Assembly: GCF_003217355.1 (NCBI RefSeq)
Contig: NZ_QJTK01000018.1
Coordinates: 1-55,707 of the forward strand
DNA length: 55,707 bases
DNA from: Rhodobacter viridis
GTDB lineage: Bacteria > Pseudomonadota > Alphaproteobacteria > Rhodobacterales > Rhodobacteraceae
Direction: 5' to 3'
Shown here: positions 1 to 7,214 of the stretch, in pieces
How positions within the stretch are numbered: position 1 is the stretch's first letter
Layout: every line of letters begins with the position of its first letter
Translations under genes and position numbers: made by a program
The notes under the pieces: generated by a model
What the model was told of the DNA's origin: nothing
Databases searched by the model: none
Seen by the model: only the letters and a program-made list of their open reading frames with translations

Positions 1-173
1 GCCCGGATCGCCGCCGGAACGCCGCCCGTCAGGAAGACCGAGAGCATCGCAAGACCCTCGACCCAGCCCGCGCCAAGACCGGGAAAGATCCAGTGGACGA
101 TGCCCCCGACGCCCATGCCCAGAATGGTCAGCGCCGTCAGGATCAGCCGCTGCATCTCTTCGTCGATCTTCAT
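1..173 (-). CDS. N-terminus of a probable heavy-metal P-type ATPase (partial)
   Basis: The first 57 codons of a minus-strand gene run off the left edge. The start is ATG at 173, with a purine-rich GGAAGA just upstream. The peptide begins MKIDEEMQRLILTALTI and continues with two hydrophobic stretches separated by a short polar turn (about residues 10-30 and 38-52). This resembles the first membrane hairpin of Zn/Cd/Cu-type P1B ATPases that lack a long N-terminal metal domain. The phosphorylation motif DKTGT lies outside the window, so the assignment rests on the hairpin alone. It is the last visible gene of the cytochrome operon, 78 nt after the DHC gene with a strong stem-loop between them. 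Another small membrane protein is possible. Confidence 0.45.
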   Translation of the reverse strand, partial: MKIDEEMQRLILTALTILGMGVGGIVHWIFPGLGAGWVEGLAMLSVFLTGGVPAAIR

Positions 174-199
174 TCTTCCGTTCCTTTTTTCACGTCGAA

Positions 200-226
200 G
201 CCCCGGCGCATCTGCTGCGCCGGGGC
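200..226 (-). terminator. Perfect 11-bp stem-loop between the DHC gene and the next gene
   Basis: Bases 200-210 and 216-226 are perfect inverted repeats (GCCCCGGCGCA / TGCGCCGGGGC) around a 5-nt loop. There is no T-tract directly after the stem in the minus-strand direction. It may therefore be a partial terminator or an mRNA-stabilising 3' hairpin for the cytochrome genes rather than a full intrinsic terminator. Confidence 0.6.
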
Positions 227-251
227 CAATCCTGTTTTCCTGTCCGAAAGC

Positions 252-734
252 TCAGTCGCCCTCGAAAGCCCCCTGCGCGGCGCCCTGATGGCAGGCGGCG
301 CAGTTCGACATCGATTTCGCCTTCGTCTTCATCTGGTTGGAAACCTCGCGACCATGTTCGCGCACGAACCACGACAATTCGCTGATCCGCAGCGGCGTCG
401 CCCCCGGGGCCGGATCGCGCCGCCCCCAGCCCGACTGCACATCGGCGGCGTTCTGGGTCAGGTAGCCTTCGATCTCGGTGCGGGTCTTGTCATCGAGCGT
501 CGCGTTCTCGCCGAAATGGTCGTCGAGCCCGGCCATGATCGCCGTCCACGACCGCGCGGGCAGGAAGCCCGCCGGATAGGCGATGTGGCAGCTGCCGCAT
601 TCGGTCTGGAACGTCGGGTTCGCGGCGACGGCGGTGCGGAACCCGCCTTCGCCCTCTTCCTCCTCCTCGGATTCGGCAAAGACGGGGGTAGCGGCAAGGG
701 CGAGGCAGAGGATCAGGCTAGCAGGACGGATCAT
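252..734 (-). CDS. Diheme cytochrome c (DHC), periplasmic
   Basis: 160 residues: a signal peptide (about 1-20, ending TPVFA), then a very acidic stretch (EEEEEGEGG) and two heme c sites, CGSCH at 46-50 and CAACH at 145-149. This is the layout of the DHC family, the electron donor that accompanies SHP. Its first heme region is strikingly like the C-terminal half of the upstream cytochrome b fusion: both share an AYP motif after the heme, S-W, IMAGL/LMAGL, DHFGE and a T-NAA segment. The cluster thus encodes two DHC modules. It follows the SHP gene by 15 nt, so it is probably co-transcribed. Expected role: shuttling electrons between the membrane cytochrome b and SHP. Confidence 0.87.
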   Translation of the reverse strand: MIRPASLILCLALAATPVFAESEEEEEGEGGFRTAVAANPTFQTECGSCHIAYPAGFLPARSWTAIMAGLDDHFGENATLDDKTRTEIEGYLTQNAADVQSGWGRRDPAPGATPLRISELSWFVREHGREVSNQMKTKAKSMSNCAACHQGAAQGAFEGD

Positions 735-749
735 CAGGATCTCCAGAGG

Positions 750-1145
750 TCAGAGGGACGAAAGCCAGGCGAGCAGGTTGGCTTTCTCGGCATCGGTGCA
801 GGCGCGGCCGAGGACCGAATCGCAATTGCGCCCGAACCATTTCTCGACCTTGGCACTGTCGGTGAAGCGCGCGGGCGTGGCGGAGGGGGCAAGCGGATCG
901 ATCGCCTTGCCGGTGCGGGCCTGACCGGGTTTCGTCGGGTCATTGGTGTGGCAGGTGGTGCAGGACGGCGTGTCGGGTTTGCCGCCAGTGTGATTGGCGA
1001 GGAAGAGATCGCGCCCGGCGGCCGGATCGGCCTTGGCACCGGCGGCGGCTTCGTAGCCCGCGATCAGCGCGGCGGGGGTGGTGTCTTGTGCCACGGCGGG
1101 CAGGGCGAGGGCGCAGAGCGCAAGGGTCAGAGAGAGCGTTTTCAT
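750..1145 (-). CDS. shp: Sphaeroides heme protein (SHP), oxygen-binding monoheme cytochrome c
   Basis: 131 residues from ATG 1145, where the peptide reads MKTLSLTLALCALALPAVAQ, a clear signal peptide; an earlier in-frame start only adds a polar leader. There is one heme site, CTTCH (62-66). Near the C-terminus is the family hallmark GRNC followed by a second Cys (C108/C116, the expected disulfide). Asn107 becomes residue 88 if cleavage is after Ala19, matching the unusual Asn heme ligand known in R. sphaeroides SHP, which swings away so that O2, NO or nitroxyl can bind. The gene starts 4 nt after the cytochrome b fusion ends and precedes the free DHC. The physiological substrate of SHP is not established, so the cluster's net reaction stays open. 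Confidence 0.88.
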   Translation of the reverse strand: MKTLSLTLALCALALPAVAQDTTPAALIAGYEAAAGAKADPAAGRDLFLANHTGGKPDTPSCTTCHTNDPTKPGQARTGKAIDPLAPSATPARFTDSAKVEKWFGRNCDSVLGRACTDAEKANLLAWLSSL

Positions 1146-1149
1146 CAGG

Positions 1150-2262
1150 TCACTCCTTGGGGATGGCAATGGCGAAGGGGCTGAAGCGGCCCGTCGCGGC
1201 GTCGTGGTGGCAGGCGGCGCAATTGGCGCGGCTCGCCACCGGTTTGGCGCGGAAAAGCGCCTCCGGCAGATCGCCGTGAATGCGTTTCCAGGCCGGGGTC
1301 TCGGTCAGGGTGAAGGGGGCTTTCGCATCGGTGCGGGCAAAGATCCGGGCGGGCAGGGTCTGCACGGTCTCGGCGGCATTCGCGGTGAGCCAGCTTTCGA
1401 TCTGCGCCGCGGTCGCGGGCGGCAGCGAGGCATCCTCGCCGAAGTGATCGGACAGGCCCGCCATCAGCGCCTGCCACGAGGCGGCGGGCAGCAGCGAGGG
1501 CGGGTAGGCCATGTGGCAGGCGCCACATTCGGCCGCGGTGGTGGCGTCGATCTGCGTCACCGGCAGGCCCGGCACCGGGCGGTGCGAGAGCGCGGCATTG
1601 GCGGTGAGGAAGCTTGCGCCCAAGGCGGCGATCAGCAGCAGCGCCATCAGCAGCTGCGCCTTGGTCTCGCGCACCGGCACATCGCCCGGACGGCTTTCCT
1701 TGACCCCGGTCAGCATCGCCCGGGCCAGATTTTCGCGCGAGCGGCGGCTTTCGAAAACCACCCCAGCGAGATGCGCCGCGATCAGCGCGACGACGCAAAA
1801 GGCAATCATCTCATGCAGTTCGCGGGCGCCAAAGCCCGCATCGGGGCCGAAACTGGCGGCGAGCGGTCCAAGGCGCAGGACGCCGCCCAGAATGACGAGT
1901 CCGGTTCCGGCAAGCACAAGCACCGCGGCAAGCATGGCGAAGACCATCAGCGCGCCGAGCGGATTATGGCCCAGATGCCGGGCATCGGCGCCGTTCAGAT
2001 GCGCGCGGATCGCGGCCGGATCGGGCAGGAAATCGGCAAAGCGCGCATGGGTCGGGCCGAAGAAGCCCCAGACGATGCGCGCGATCACCAGCGCCGCCGC
2101 GATCAGCCCGGCGGTGATGTGGATCCTGAGCGTGTCGGCCTCGCCCAGAAACCCGGTCAGGGCGGCGAGGCCGACGGTCAGCGCCAGCGCCCAATGAAAG
2201 AGCCGCACGCCAAGATCCCAGACGGGGGTCAGGGTCGGTTGAGTCGTGGTGGCTTCGGTCAT
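1150..2262 (-). CDS. Cytochrome b561 fused to a DHC-type diheme cytochrome c domain
   Basis: 370 residues in two parts. Residues 1-225 are a Ni/Fe-hydrogenase-type cytochrome b561 with about five membrane helices (near 20-40, 50-68, 103-128, 150-172, 203-222) and His residues suited to ligate heme b (H23, H48, H150, H164). Residues 235-370 are periplasmic and carry two heme c sites, CGACH (246-250) and CAACH (348-352), with the same spacing and flanks as the separate DHC. Inference: the membrane domain takes electrons from quinol and passes them through its own DHC domain to the soluble DHC and then SHP. The gene follows the sensor kinase by 82 nt, a gap holding a candidate regulator-binding motif. 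The start ATG 2262 gives a full-length first helix. Confidence 0.87.
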   Translation of the reverse strand: MTEATTTQPTLTPVWDLGVRLFHWALALTVGLAALTGFLGEADTLRIHITAGLIAAALVIARIVWGFFGPTHARFADFLPDPAAIRAHLNGADARHLGHNPLGALMVFAMLAAVLVLAGTGLVILGGVLRLGPLAASFGPDAGFGARELHEMIAFCVVALIAAHLAGVVFESRRSRENLARAMLTGVKESRPGDVPVRETKAQLLMALLLIAALGASFLTANAALSHRPVPGLPVTQIDATTAAECGACHMAYPPSLLPAASWQALMAGLSDHFGEDASLPPATAAQIESWLTANAAETVQTLPARIFARTDAKAPFTLTETPAWKRIHGDLPEALFRAKPVASRANCAACHHDAATGRFSPFAIAIPKE

Positions 2263-2309
2263 GCGATCCTCTCCGATTGGGCAGGTGAGGAGCGTTTCGC
2301 ACAGGGCTG

Positions 2310-2348
2310 CTGACAGGGTTCTGACAGCGCCCGTCAGCGTTTTGTCAG
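2310..2348 (-). promoter_or_regulatory. Candidate response-regulator binding site upstream of the cytochrome b-DHC gene
   Basis: On the minus strand, CTGACAAAACGC starts at 2348 and is followed by further CTGAC/CTGTCAG units at roughly helical-turn spacing; the last unit is at 2310-2316. A near-identical motif lies upstream of the PepSY gene (4693-4724). Phased direct repeats 56-86 nt before a start codon fit an OmpR-family activator, and such a regulator is encoded in the same operon. Binding is inferred; only the repeat and its second copy are seen. Confidence 0.5.
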
Positions 2349-3688
2349 GGAGCCGCGGGCAGCGTCAGCCGCGCTTCAAGGCCGGGATCGGCGGGGTGAA
2401 GGGTCAGTTGGCCGCCCAGAGCCTCGGCGATGTCATGGGCGATCGCAAGGCCAAGGCCGGTGCCCGGCCCGAGCAGATCGGCGCGGGTGCCGCGTTCGAT
2501 CAGCGTGGCGATGCGGTCGGGCGGAATGCCCGGACCATCGTCGATCACCGAAATCCGCGTGCCCTCGGCGCTGGGTTTTGCGCGGACAAGAACCCGGGTG
2601 CGGGCATGGCGGGCGGCGTTTTCCACAAGCGCGCCAAGGGCTTCGGCCAGATCCTCCGGTTCGGCGGCGAGCACGAGGCCGGGCGCAATCTCGGTGACCC
2701 AGTCGCGCGCCGCCCCGGTTTCGGTGCGTCGGATCACCCGGATCAGCCCCGCCACCACCTGCGCCACATCGGCCCGCGCCTGCGGCCCCTTCATCGCGAC
2801 GCGGGTCCGGGCCAGCTCGCGTTCGACATGCGCGCGCATCGCCGAGGCGATTTCCTCGATCGCGGCGGCCTCGGGGCGGCCCGCGGCGCGCAGCCGTCCG
2901 GCCTCGCCCAGCAGTGCTTGCAGCGGCGTCTTCAGACCATGCGCCAGATCGCCCGCGCGGGTGCGGGCGCGGGCCAGCTCGGTTTCGCGGGCATCGAGAA
3001 GGGCATCGACCTCGGCCGCAAGCGGCAGAGGCTCGCGCGGCAATTCCTCGCCCAGCCGCCGCGCGCGCCCGGCCCGCAGCGCCGCGATGCGGGCGCGGAT
3101 GTCGGAGAGCGGGCGCAGCCCGACCGCGATCTGCCCCCAGCCCGCCATCACGAGGACAAAGGCCAGTCCCGCCGACCAGGGCGCCAGATCGCGCAGGAAA
3201 TCGCTCCGCGCCTGCGTGAGTTCGGCGCGATCCATCGCCACCGCCGCCCGCATCGACGCCGCGCCGAGCCGCGCGGGCAGGGTGACCGAGCGCTCGACGA
3301 CCAGAAGCGCGGTGTTCGCGGGACCCGGCAGCGCATGGATATGCTCGGCCCCGTCCTTCAGATCATCGGGGGGCAGCGGAATTTCGACATCCCACAGCGA
3401 GCGCGAGCGCATCAGCCGCCCCTCGGCCGAAATCTGCCAGTAAAGCCCGCCATAGGGGCGCTGAAACCGCGGATCGGCGGGCGTGGTGGAGAGGATCAGC
3501 TTGCCGTCGCCATCGCGTTCGATCCCCGCAAGCACCTGATCGAGCTGCACCGAAAGCTCGGCCACGGCGCGGCGCTCGACATGGGCCGAGAAGAGCGCGG
3601 CCAAGCCGAAGGAGGCGGTGGCGATCGTCAGCGTCACCGCCGCGGCCCCGGCCACGACAAGGCGCAGCCGCAGCGAAAGGCGTCTCAT
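2345..3688 (-). CDS. Sensor histidine kinase, QseC/PhoQ-like
   Basis: 447 residues. A first membrane helix lies near residues 10-32, then a periplasmic segment of about 130 residues, a second helix near 172-190, a short linker, and an H-box DLAHGLKTPLQ with the phosphorylated His250. The ATPase domain shows an N-box (LGALVENAARHA), G1 (IDDGPGIP) and G2 (GTGLGLAIAHDIAEALGG). The kinase start overlaps the regulator stop by 4 nt (ATGA), so the two are translationally coupled. The input signal is unknown; a PepSY protein encoded first in the operon is a plausible periplasmic partner. As a unit it should control the cytochrome b/SHP/DHC genes that follow. Confidence 0.9.
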   Translation of the reverse strand: MRRLSLRLRLVVAGAAAVTLTIATASFGLAALFSAHVERRAVAELSVQLDQVLAGIERDGDGKLILSTTPADPRFQRPYGGLYWQISAEGRLMRSRSLWDVEIPLPPDDLKDGAEHIHALPGPANTALLVVERSVTLPARLGAASMRAAVAMDRAELTQARSDFLRDLAPWSAGLAFVLVMAGWGQIAVGLRPLSDIRARIAALRAGRARRLGEELPREPLPLAAEVDALLDARETELARARTRAGDLAHGLKTPLQALLGEAGRLRAAGRPEAAAIEEIASAMRAHVERELARTRVAMKGPQARADVAQVVAGLIRVIRRTETGAARDWVTEIAPGLVLAAEPEDLAEALGALVENAARHARTRVLVRAKPSAEGTRISVIDDGPGIPPDRIATLIERGTRADLLGPGTGLGLAIAHDIAEALGGQLTLHPADPGLEARLTLPAAP

Positions 3689-4350
3689 GCTGCGGCACCT
3701 TCCAGATAGTAGCCAAAGCCGCGCCTTGTGCCGATGATGCCTGTACCGAGCTTGCGCCGGAGCCGCGCCACCAGCGCCTCGAGGGCATTGGCCTCGCGTG
3801 AATCCTCGTCGCCGTAAAGGTGTTCGAGCAGTTCCGTCGGGGCCACCACCCGGTCGCGATTGAGCACCAGATAGGCGAGCAGCCGATATTCGAGCGCGGT
3901 CACCGCGACCGGCAGGCCCCGCACCGCCACCGTCATCCGGTTCGCATCAAGGCTCAGATCGCCCACCTTCTGTTGCGCGCTGCCCCGCCCGGCCGAGCGG
4001 CGCACCAGCGCGCGGGCGCGGGCCACAAGCTCCTCCATCCGGAAGGGTTTGGGCAGATAATCATCGGCCCCGGCATCGATCCCCTCGACCCGTTCGGACC
4101 AGGTGCCGCGCGCGGTCAGCACCAGAACCGGCATCTCGCGGCCATTCGCCCGCCAGCGCTTCAGCACGGTCAGGCCGTCGAGCCGCGGCAGGCCCAGATC
4201 GAGCACGATCAGGTCATAATCCTCGGTATCGCCCAGAAACCAGGCCTCTTCGCCGTCCGCGCAGCGCTCGACCCGATAGCCCACGGTTTCCAGCGCGATG
4301 GCCAGATCGGCGCCGATGCGGGGATCGTCTTCGACCAGAAGCACCCGCAT
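3685..4350 (-). CDS. OmpR-family response regulator
   Basis: 221 residues: receiver domain (1-118) with acidic pocket E7-D8-D9, phospho-acceptor D51 in the segment LIVLDLGLP, and K in YLPKPF. The winged-helix DNA-binding domain (about 125-218) ends with LRRKLGTGIIGTRRGFGYYL, the usual recognition-helix and wing region. The stop overlaps the kinase start and its ATG abuts the PepSY stop, so PepSY, regulator and kinase form a tight unit. Two copies of a CTGACAAAACGC-containing motif in this operon are candidate binding sites, suggesting autoregulation plus control of the cytochrome genes. Confidence 0.93.
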   Translation of the reverse strand: MRVLLVEDDPRIGADLAIALETVGYRVERCADGEEAWFLGDTEDYDLIVLDLGLPRLDGLTVLKRWRANGREMPVLVLTARGTWSERVEGIDAGADDYLPKPFRMEELVARARALVRRSAGRGSAQQKVGDLSLDANRMTVAVRGLPVAVTALEYRLLAYLVLNRDRVVAPTELLEHLYGDEDSREANALEALVARLRRKLGTGIIGTRRGFGYYLEGAAA

Positions 4351-4658
4351 CAGTCGCCGTCCCCGTCATGGCCGCCGGTCTCCGCCCCGATCACCGCGCC
4401 GGTCGCGGCGTCGACATTCACGTCGACGATCTGGCCGCGCGGGGTGATCAGTTCGAATTCATAGACGAACCGCGGGCCTTCCTCGTCCAGTTCGACGCTG
4501 AGCAGCCTTGCGCCAAATTGCGTCTGCAGCCCCGGAAGAATGGCGGAGAGCGGCAGGATCGCGCCCTGCGCCAAGGCGGAATGCGCGCGGTCGTGATCGT
4601 CCTCGGCCAGCCCCGGGACGGTCAGAAGCAGCAAAAAAAGGGCGCTTCGCAGGATCAT
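4350..4658 (-). CDS. Small periplasmic PepSY-domain protein
   Basis: 102 residues with a signal peptide (MILRSALFLLLLTVPGLAE) and a single PepSY-like fold. The core has the pattern ILPGLQTQFGARLLSVELDE, then VYEFELI and VDVNVDAATGAVIG, which is typical of the family. The C-terminus is acidic and His-rich (GGHDGDGD). PepSY proteins often sit next to periplasm-sensing two-component systems and are thought to modulate the sensor or a protease; the exact role here is unknown. It is first in the operon and overlaps the regulator ATG at its stop. Confidence 0.8.
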   Translation of the reverse strand: MILRSALFLLLLTVPGLAEDDHDRAHSALAQGAILPLSAILPGLQTQFGARLLSVELDEEGPRFVYEFELITPRGQIVDVNVDAATGAVIGAETGGHDGDGD

Positions 4659-4692
4659 GCGCCGGTTCTACCGTCTCGAAACTTGCGCGTCG

Positions 4693-4724
4693 CTGACAAA
4701 ACGCGACGGATCAGCGGTCAGAAC
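4693..4724. promoter_or_regulatory. Candidate operator upstream of the PepSY/two-component operon
   Basis: The plus strand reads CTGACAAAACGC, then 12 nt, then GTCAGAAC. The first 12 and last 8 bases are identical to the motif upstream of the cytochrome b gene, which lies on the opposite strand. The site is 35-66 nt before the PepSY start and overlaps the stop codon of the upstream receptor-like gene. It could be the autoregulatory site of the OmpR-type regulator. Sequence similarity is direct; function is inferred. Confidence 0.5.
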
Positions 4725-6346
4725 AGGATCGAGTCGAGCGTATCTTGCGGCGCGGGCGCCGACAGGGTCCCCACGCCGAACCCGGCCGCGTCCGGCGACA
4801 GGCCCAGCACCTCGGCATGGACCTCGCGTTCGCGGTCCATGGTGTAGATCGGCGCGATCTCGGCCAGGCAAGACATGTCTGGGGCCGCCGTCAGCCCCTC
4901 GCGCAAGAGCGCGCCCAGAGCCTCGATCCGCAGGATCGTCTGCACGAGCCCCGAGGTCATCTGCCGGCCCGAGACCGCCAGCCGCGCCAGCGCCGTGGTT
5001 TCCGTCCGGGTCTCATCTTCGAGCCGCGACAGCAGCGCCTGCCGCGTGCGCGCCTTGTCCAGCCCCGCGGCGATCTGGCCCAGATCGCCTTCAAGCCGGT
5101 TCATCCCGTCTTGCAGCGCGGAAAATTCCCCGGTGTCGAAACTGGTGCGCAGCTTGTCGAGCGTGCGCCCGGTATCGGCAAAGGTCTTCAGCGCCTGTTG
5201 CGCCGTCTCCTTCACCGACATCGCGATATAGGTCAGTTCCTTCTGTCCGACCTCGGCGCGGGCGGCTTCCAGATGCGAGTTCACCCCCGCAAGCCCGATC
5301 GTCTGGCCGATCCCGGCAAGGTTGTCGAGCCGCTCATGCAGCAGGTCGATCTGCCCCTCGAACCCGGCAGAGCGGGCGATGATCCCCTGCAGCGTCGGCA
5401 TCACCGTGCCAAGCGCCTCGTTGAGTTGGCCAAAAGCCCGGTCCTGCGCCGCCAGAAGCGGTTCGACCTCGGCGCGCTGTGCGGCCAGTTCGGCCACGAA
5501 GCCGCCGCCAAGCCCCTCGATCGTCTGGAAGCTCTCGTCGAGCAGGGTCAGGATTTCGCTCATGTCCTGTTCAAGCGCCTGCAACTGCGCCGAGGCCAGC
5601 CGCTCGAACGCCGCCCGCTCCGGCCCGGGCGGGTGGGCGGCGCCGCGCGCCAGAATCGTCTCGACATGTTCCAGCCGCTGCGCGGCCGAATCCGAGAACT
5701 GGAAAGTGCCGACAAGACGGGCGATCACCTCTTCGATCCGGCCCGACAGATCCTGCGCCTGCTGCGTCACCCGACCCCGCCGCGTCCCCATCTGCGCCTG
5801 CCCGGCGACGATCGGGGCCAGGATCTCGGTCAGCCGACGCGCGGCCGGATCGAGATGATCGGCGCCCTCACGCGCGACGGTCAGGATCGACTCGAAGGAC
5901 TGGTCGAACGCGTCGAGCCCGCCTTGCGCCTGTGCCAGTTCGGTCTCGATCTGCGCCGAAACGCCCCGCAGCGCGCCGACGAAAGCGCTCAGCTGACCCG
6001 AGCGGCTGCGCGAGATCTGGATCGAGGTGATCGTCGCAAGGAATTGAAAGAAAATGCGAATGCGCGTCAGGCCGTTCAGCAGCGTCCGGGTTTCGCGCAG
6101 CAGCATCCGGCTGGTGCCATTCGTCATGCTGCCCGACCAGTGCCGCATCGCCCCGGCCAGATCGCTGGCAAGTTCGGGGATGTGGGTGACGCCCTCGATC
6201 GGCTCCTGCTGCGCGCTGACAAGCGCGCAGGTGCGATCGTTCACCGCCATCAGATGCCCCCGCACGTCGACGAGCAGCGAGGACAACGCATCGAGCGATG
6301 CGATCATGTCTCGTCGCACGGACTGTACGGAAGATAGTCTGTCCAT
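4718..6346 (-). CDS. Soluble receptor-like coiled-coil protein with a degenerate chemoreceptor hairpin
   Basis: 542 residues from ATG 6346 (MDRLSS); an upstream in-frame ATG at 6403 would add a Gly/Cys/Pro leader that looks non-coding. No signal peptide or membrane helix is seen. Nearly all of it is predicted helical and Ala/Gln/Glu/Leu-rich. Around residues 340-385 is a segment (IGLAGVNSHLEAARAE, then YIAMSVKETAQQALK) that lines up with the receptor tip of the nearby MCP ([14 protein letters not shown], then [15 protein letters not shown]). The Gly-rich turn and several tip residues differ. It probably belongs to the chemosensory cluster that diverges from it, perhaps as a cytoplasmic receptor or an array-associated scaffold. 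The C-terminus ends LDSILF. No established family name was recognised. Confidence 0.72.
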   Translation of the reverse strand: MDRLSSVQSVRRDMIASLDALSSLLVDVRGHLMAVNDRTCALVSAQQEPIEGVTHIPELASDLAGAMRHWSGSMTNGTSRMLLRETRTLLNGLTRIRIFFQFLATITSIQISRSRSGQLSAFVGALRGVSAQIETELAQAQGGLDAFDQSFESILTVAREGADHLDPAARRLTEILAPIVAGQAQMGTRRGRVTQQAQDLSGRIEEVIARLVGTFQFSDSAAQRLEHVETILARGAAHPPGPERAAFERLASAQLQALEQDMSEILTLLDESFQTIEGLGGGFVAELAAQRAEVEPLLAAQDRAFGQLNEALGTVMPTLQGIIARSAGFEGQIDLLHERLDNLAGIGQTIGLAGVNSHLEAARAEVGQKELTYIAMSVKETAQQALKTFADTGRTLDKLRTSFDTGEFSALQDGMNRLEGDLGQIAAGLDKARTRQALLSRLEDETRTETTALARLAVSGRQMTSGLVQTILRIEALGALLREGLTAAPDMSCLAEIAPIYTMDREREVHAEVLGLSPDAAGFGVGTLSAPAPQDTLDSILF

Positions 6347-6410
6347 TCCTGCCCGATCCTGACTGACCCCGGACGGCGCCAAAGTGCCGCAAGTGCCCCC
6401 CACTCTCGAC

Positions 6411-6431
6411 GAGGGTGATTAAGAAACCCTC
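6411..6431. promoter_or_regulatory. Inverted repeat between the divergent chemosensory genes
   Basis: GAGGGT (6411-6416) and ACCCTC (6426-6431) are perfect inverted repeats separated by 9 nt. They lie in the 218-nt gap between the receptor-like gene and the STAS gene. The site could be an operator shared by both promoters or a weak hairpin. The rest of the gap holds no convincing sigma-70 boxes. Confidence 0.3.
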
Positions 6432-6564
6432 TAGGCCTGCGACAGGATCGCCAGAATTCTCCGAAACCGCTTTTGCCCGCCTGCCGGGCCGCGATTAACC
6501 GGCGCGAAAGACATCGCGCGTATCAAATTGCCTCTGAGACAGTAAGACGCAGGGAGAGGCAGGC

Positions 6565-6828
6565 GTGACCGACGACGAAATGCTGACATTGGCGATCCCG
6601 GCCGATCTGGCCGTGGCCGATGCTGAAGAGTGCCGCCAGCGCCTGCTGGGCCTTCTCGCGGCGGGCGACGCTCCGGTGACGGTGCTGTTCGAGGGCGAGG
6701 AACGTCTGGGCGTGGTGGCGATGCAGCTGGCGCTGGCCGCGACCACTGCCGCCAATGCCGCGGGCCGTGCCGCAAGCTTTGATGCCGACAGCCGCGCCGC
6801 GCTTGCCCACCTTGGATGGGAAGGCTGA
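6565..6828 (+). CDS. Small STAS-domain protein of the chemosensory operon
   Basis: 87 residues starting at GTG 6565 behind the purine-rich GGGAGAGG. The fold pattern fits a single STAS domain: an N-terminal strand (LTLAIPADLAVADAEECRQ), a central strand before a GVVAMQLALAA helix, and a final strand and helix ending LAHLGWEG. The usual phosphorylatable Ser/Thr of SpoIIAA-type proteins is not evident. It opens the che operon, ending 2 nt before cheY. STAS proteins in this position occur in some chemosensory clusters, but their function there is not well defined. Confidence 0.7.
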   Translation: MTDDEMLTLAIPADLAVADAEECRQRLLGLLAAGDAPVTVLFEGEERLGVVAMQLALAATTAANAAGRAASFDADSRAALAHLGWEG

Positions 6829-6830
6829 AC

Positions 6831-7196
6831 ATGGCGAAAACGGTTTTGACGATTGATGACAGCAAGGCGATCCGTGACATGGTGTCTTTCACCCTGTCGG
6901 GGGCGGGTTATCGCGTGGTCGAGGCGGAAAACGGGCTTGAGGGGCTGGCGAAGCTGAAAAGCGAGCCGGTGTCGCTGGTCGTGGTCGACCTCAACATGCC
7001 GGTGATGAACGGCTTCGAATTCATCCGCAAGGCGCGGCAGGAGCCGCGCGGCTCGGGCGTGCCGATCCTGATGCTGACTACCGAAACGAAGCCCGAGGCC
7101 AAGGCTGAGGGCAAGGCGCTCGGCGCCACCGGCTGGCTGAACAAGCCTTTCGATGCCGCCATGCTGGTCGCGGTCGCGCGCAAGCTTGTCGGCTGA
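6831..7196 (+). CDS. cheY: CheY-like single-domain response regulator
   Basis: 121 residues from ATG 6831 (MAKTVLTIDDSKAIRDM). It has acidic pocket D9-D10, phospho-acceptor D53 in VVVDLNMPVMNG, the conserved Thr in LMLTTE and Lys in LNKPFD. There is no output domain, so it acts as the diffusible product of CheA, either on a flagellar switch or as a phosphate sink. An earlier in-frame ATG (6816) lies inside the STAS gene and would add residues before the first strand, so it is not used. It is followed 18 nt later by cheA. Confidence 0.92.
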   Translation: MAKTVLTIDDSKAIRDMVSFTLSGAGYRVVEAENGLEGLAKLKSEPVSLVVVDLNMPVMNGFEFIRKARQEPRGSGVPILMLTTETKPEAKAEGKALGATGWLNKPFDAAMLVAVARKLVG

Positions 7197-7214
7197 CGGA
7201 CAGAAGGGACCCCC

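Noticed and set aside
6431-6892. Minus-strand open frame of 153 codons between the divergent chemosensory genes
   Set aside because: It overlaps the STAS gene antisense, is Arg/Pro-rich and has no Shine-Dalgarno.
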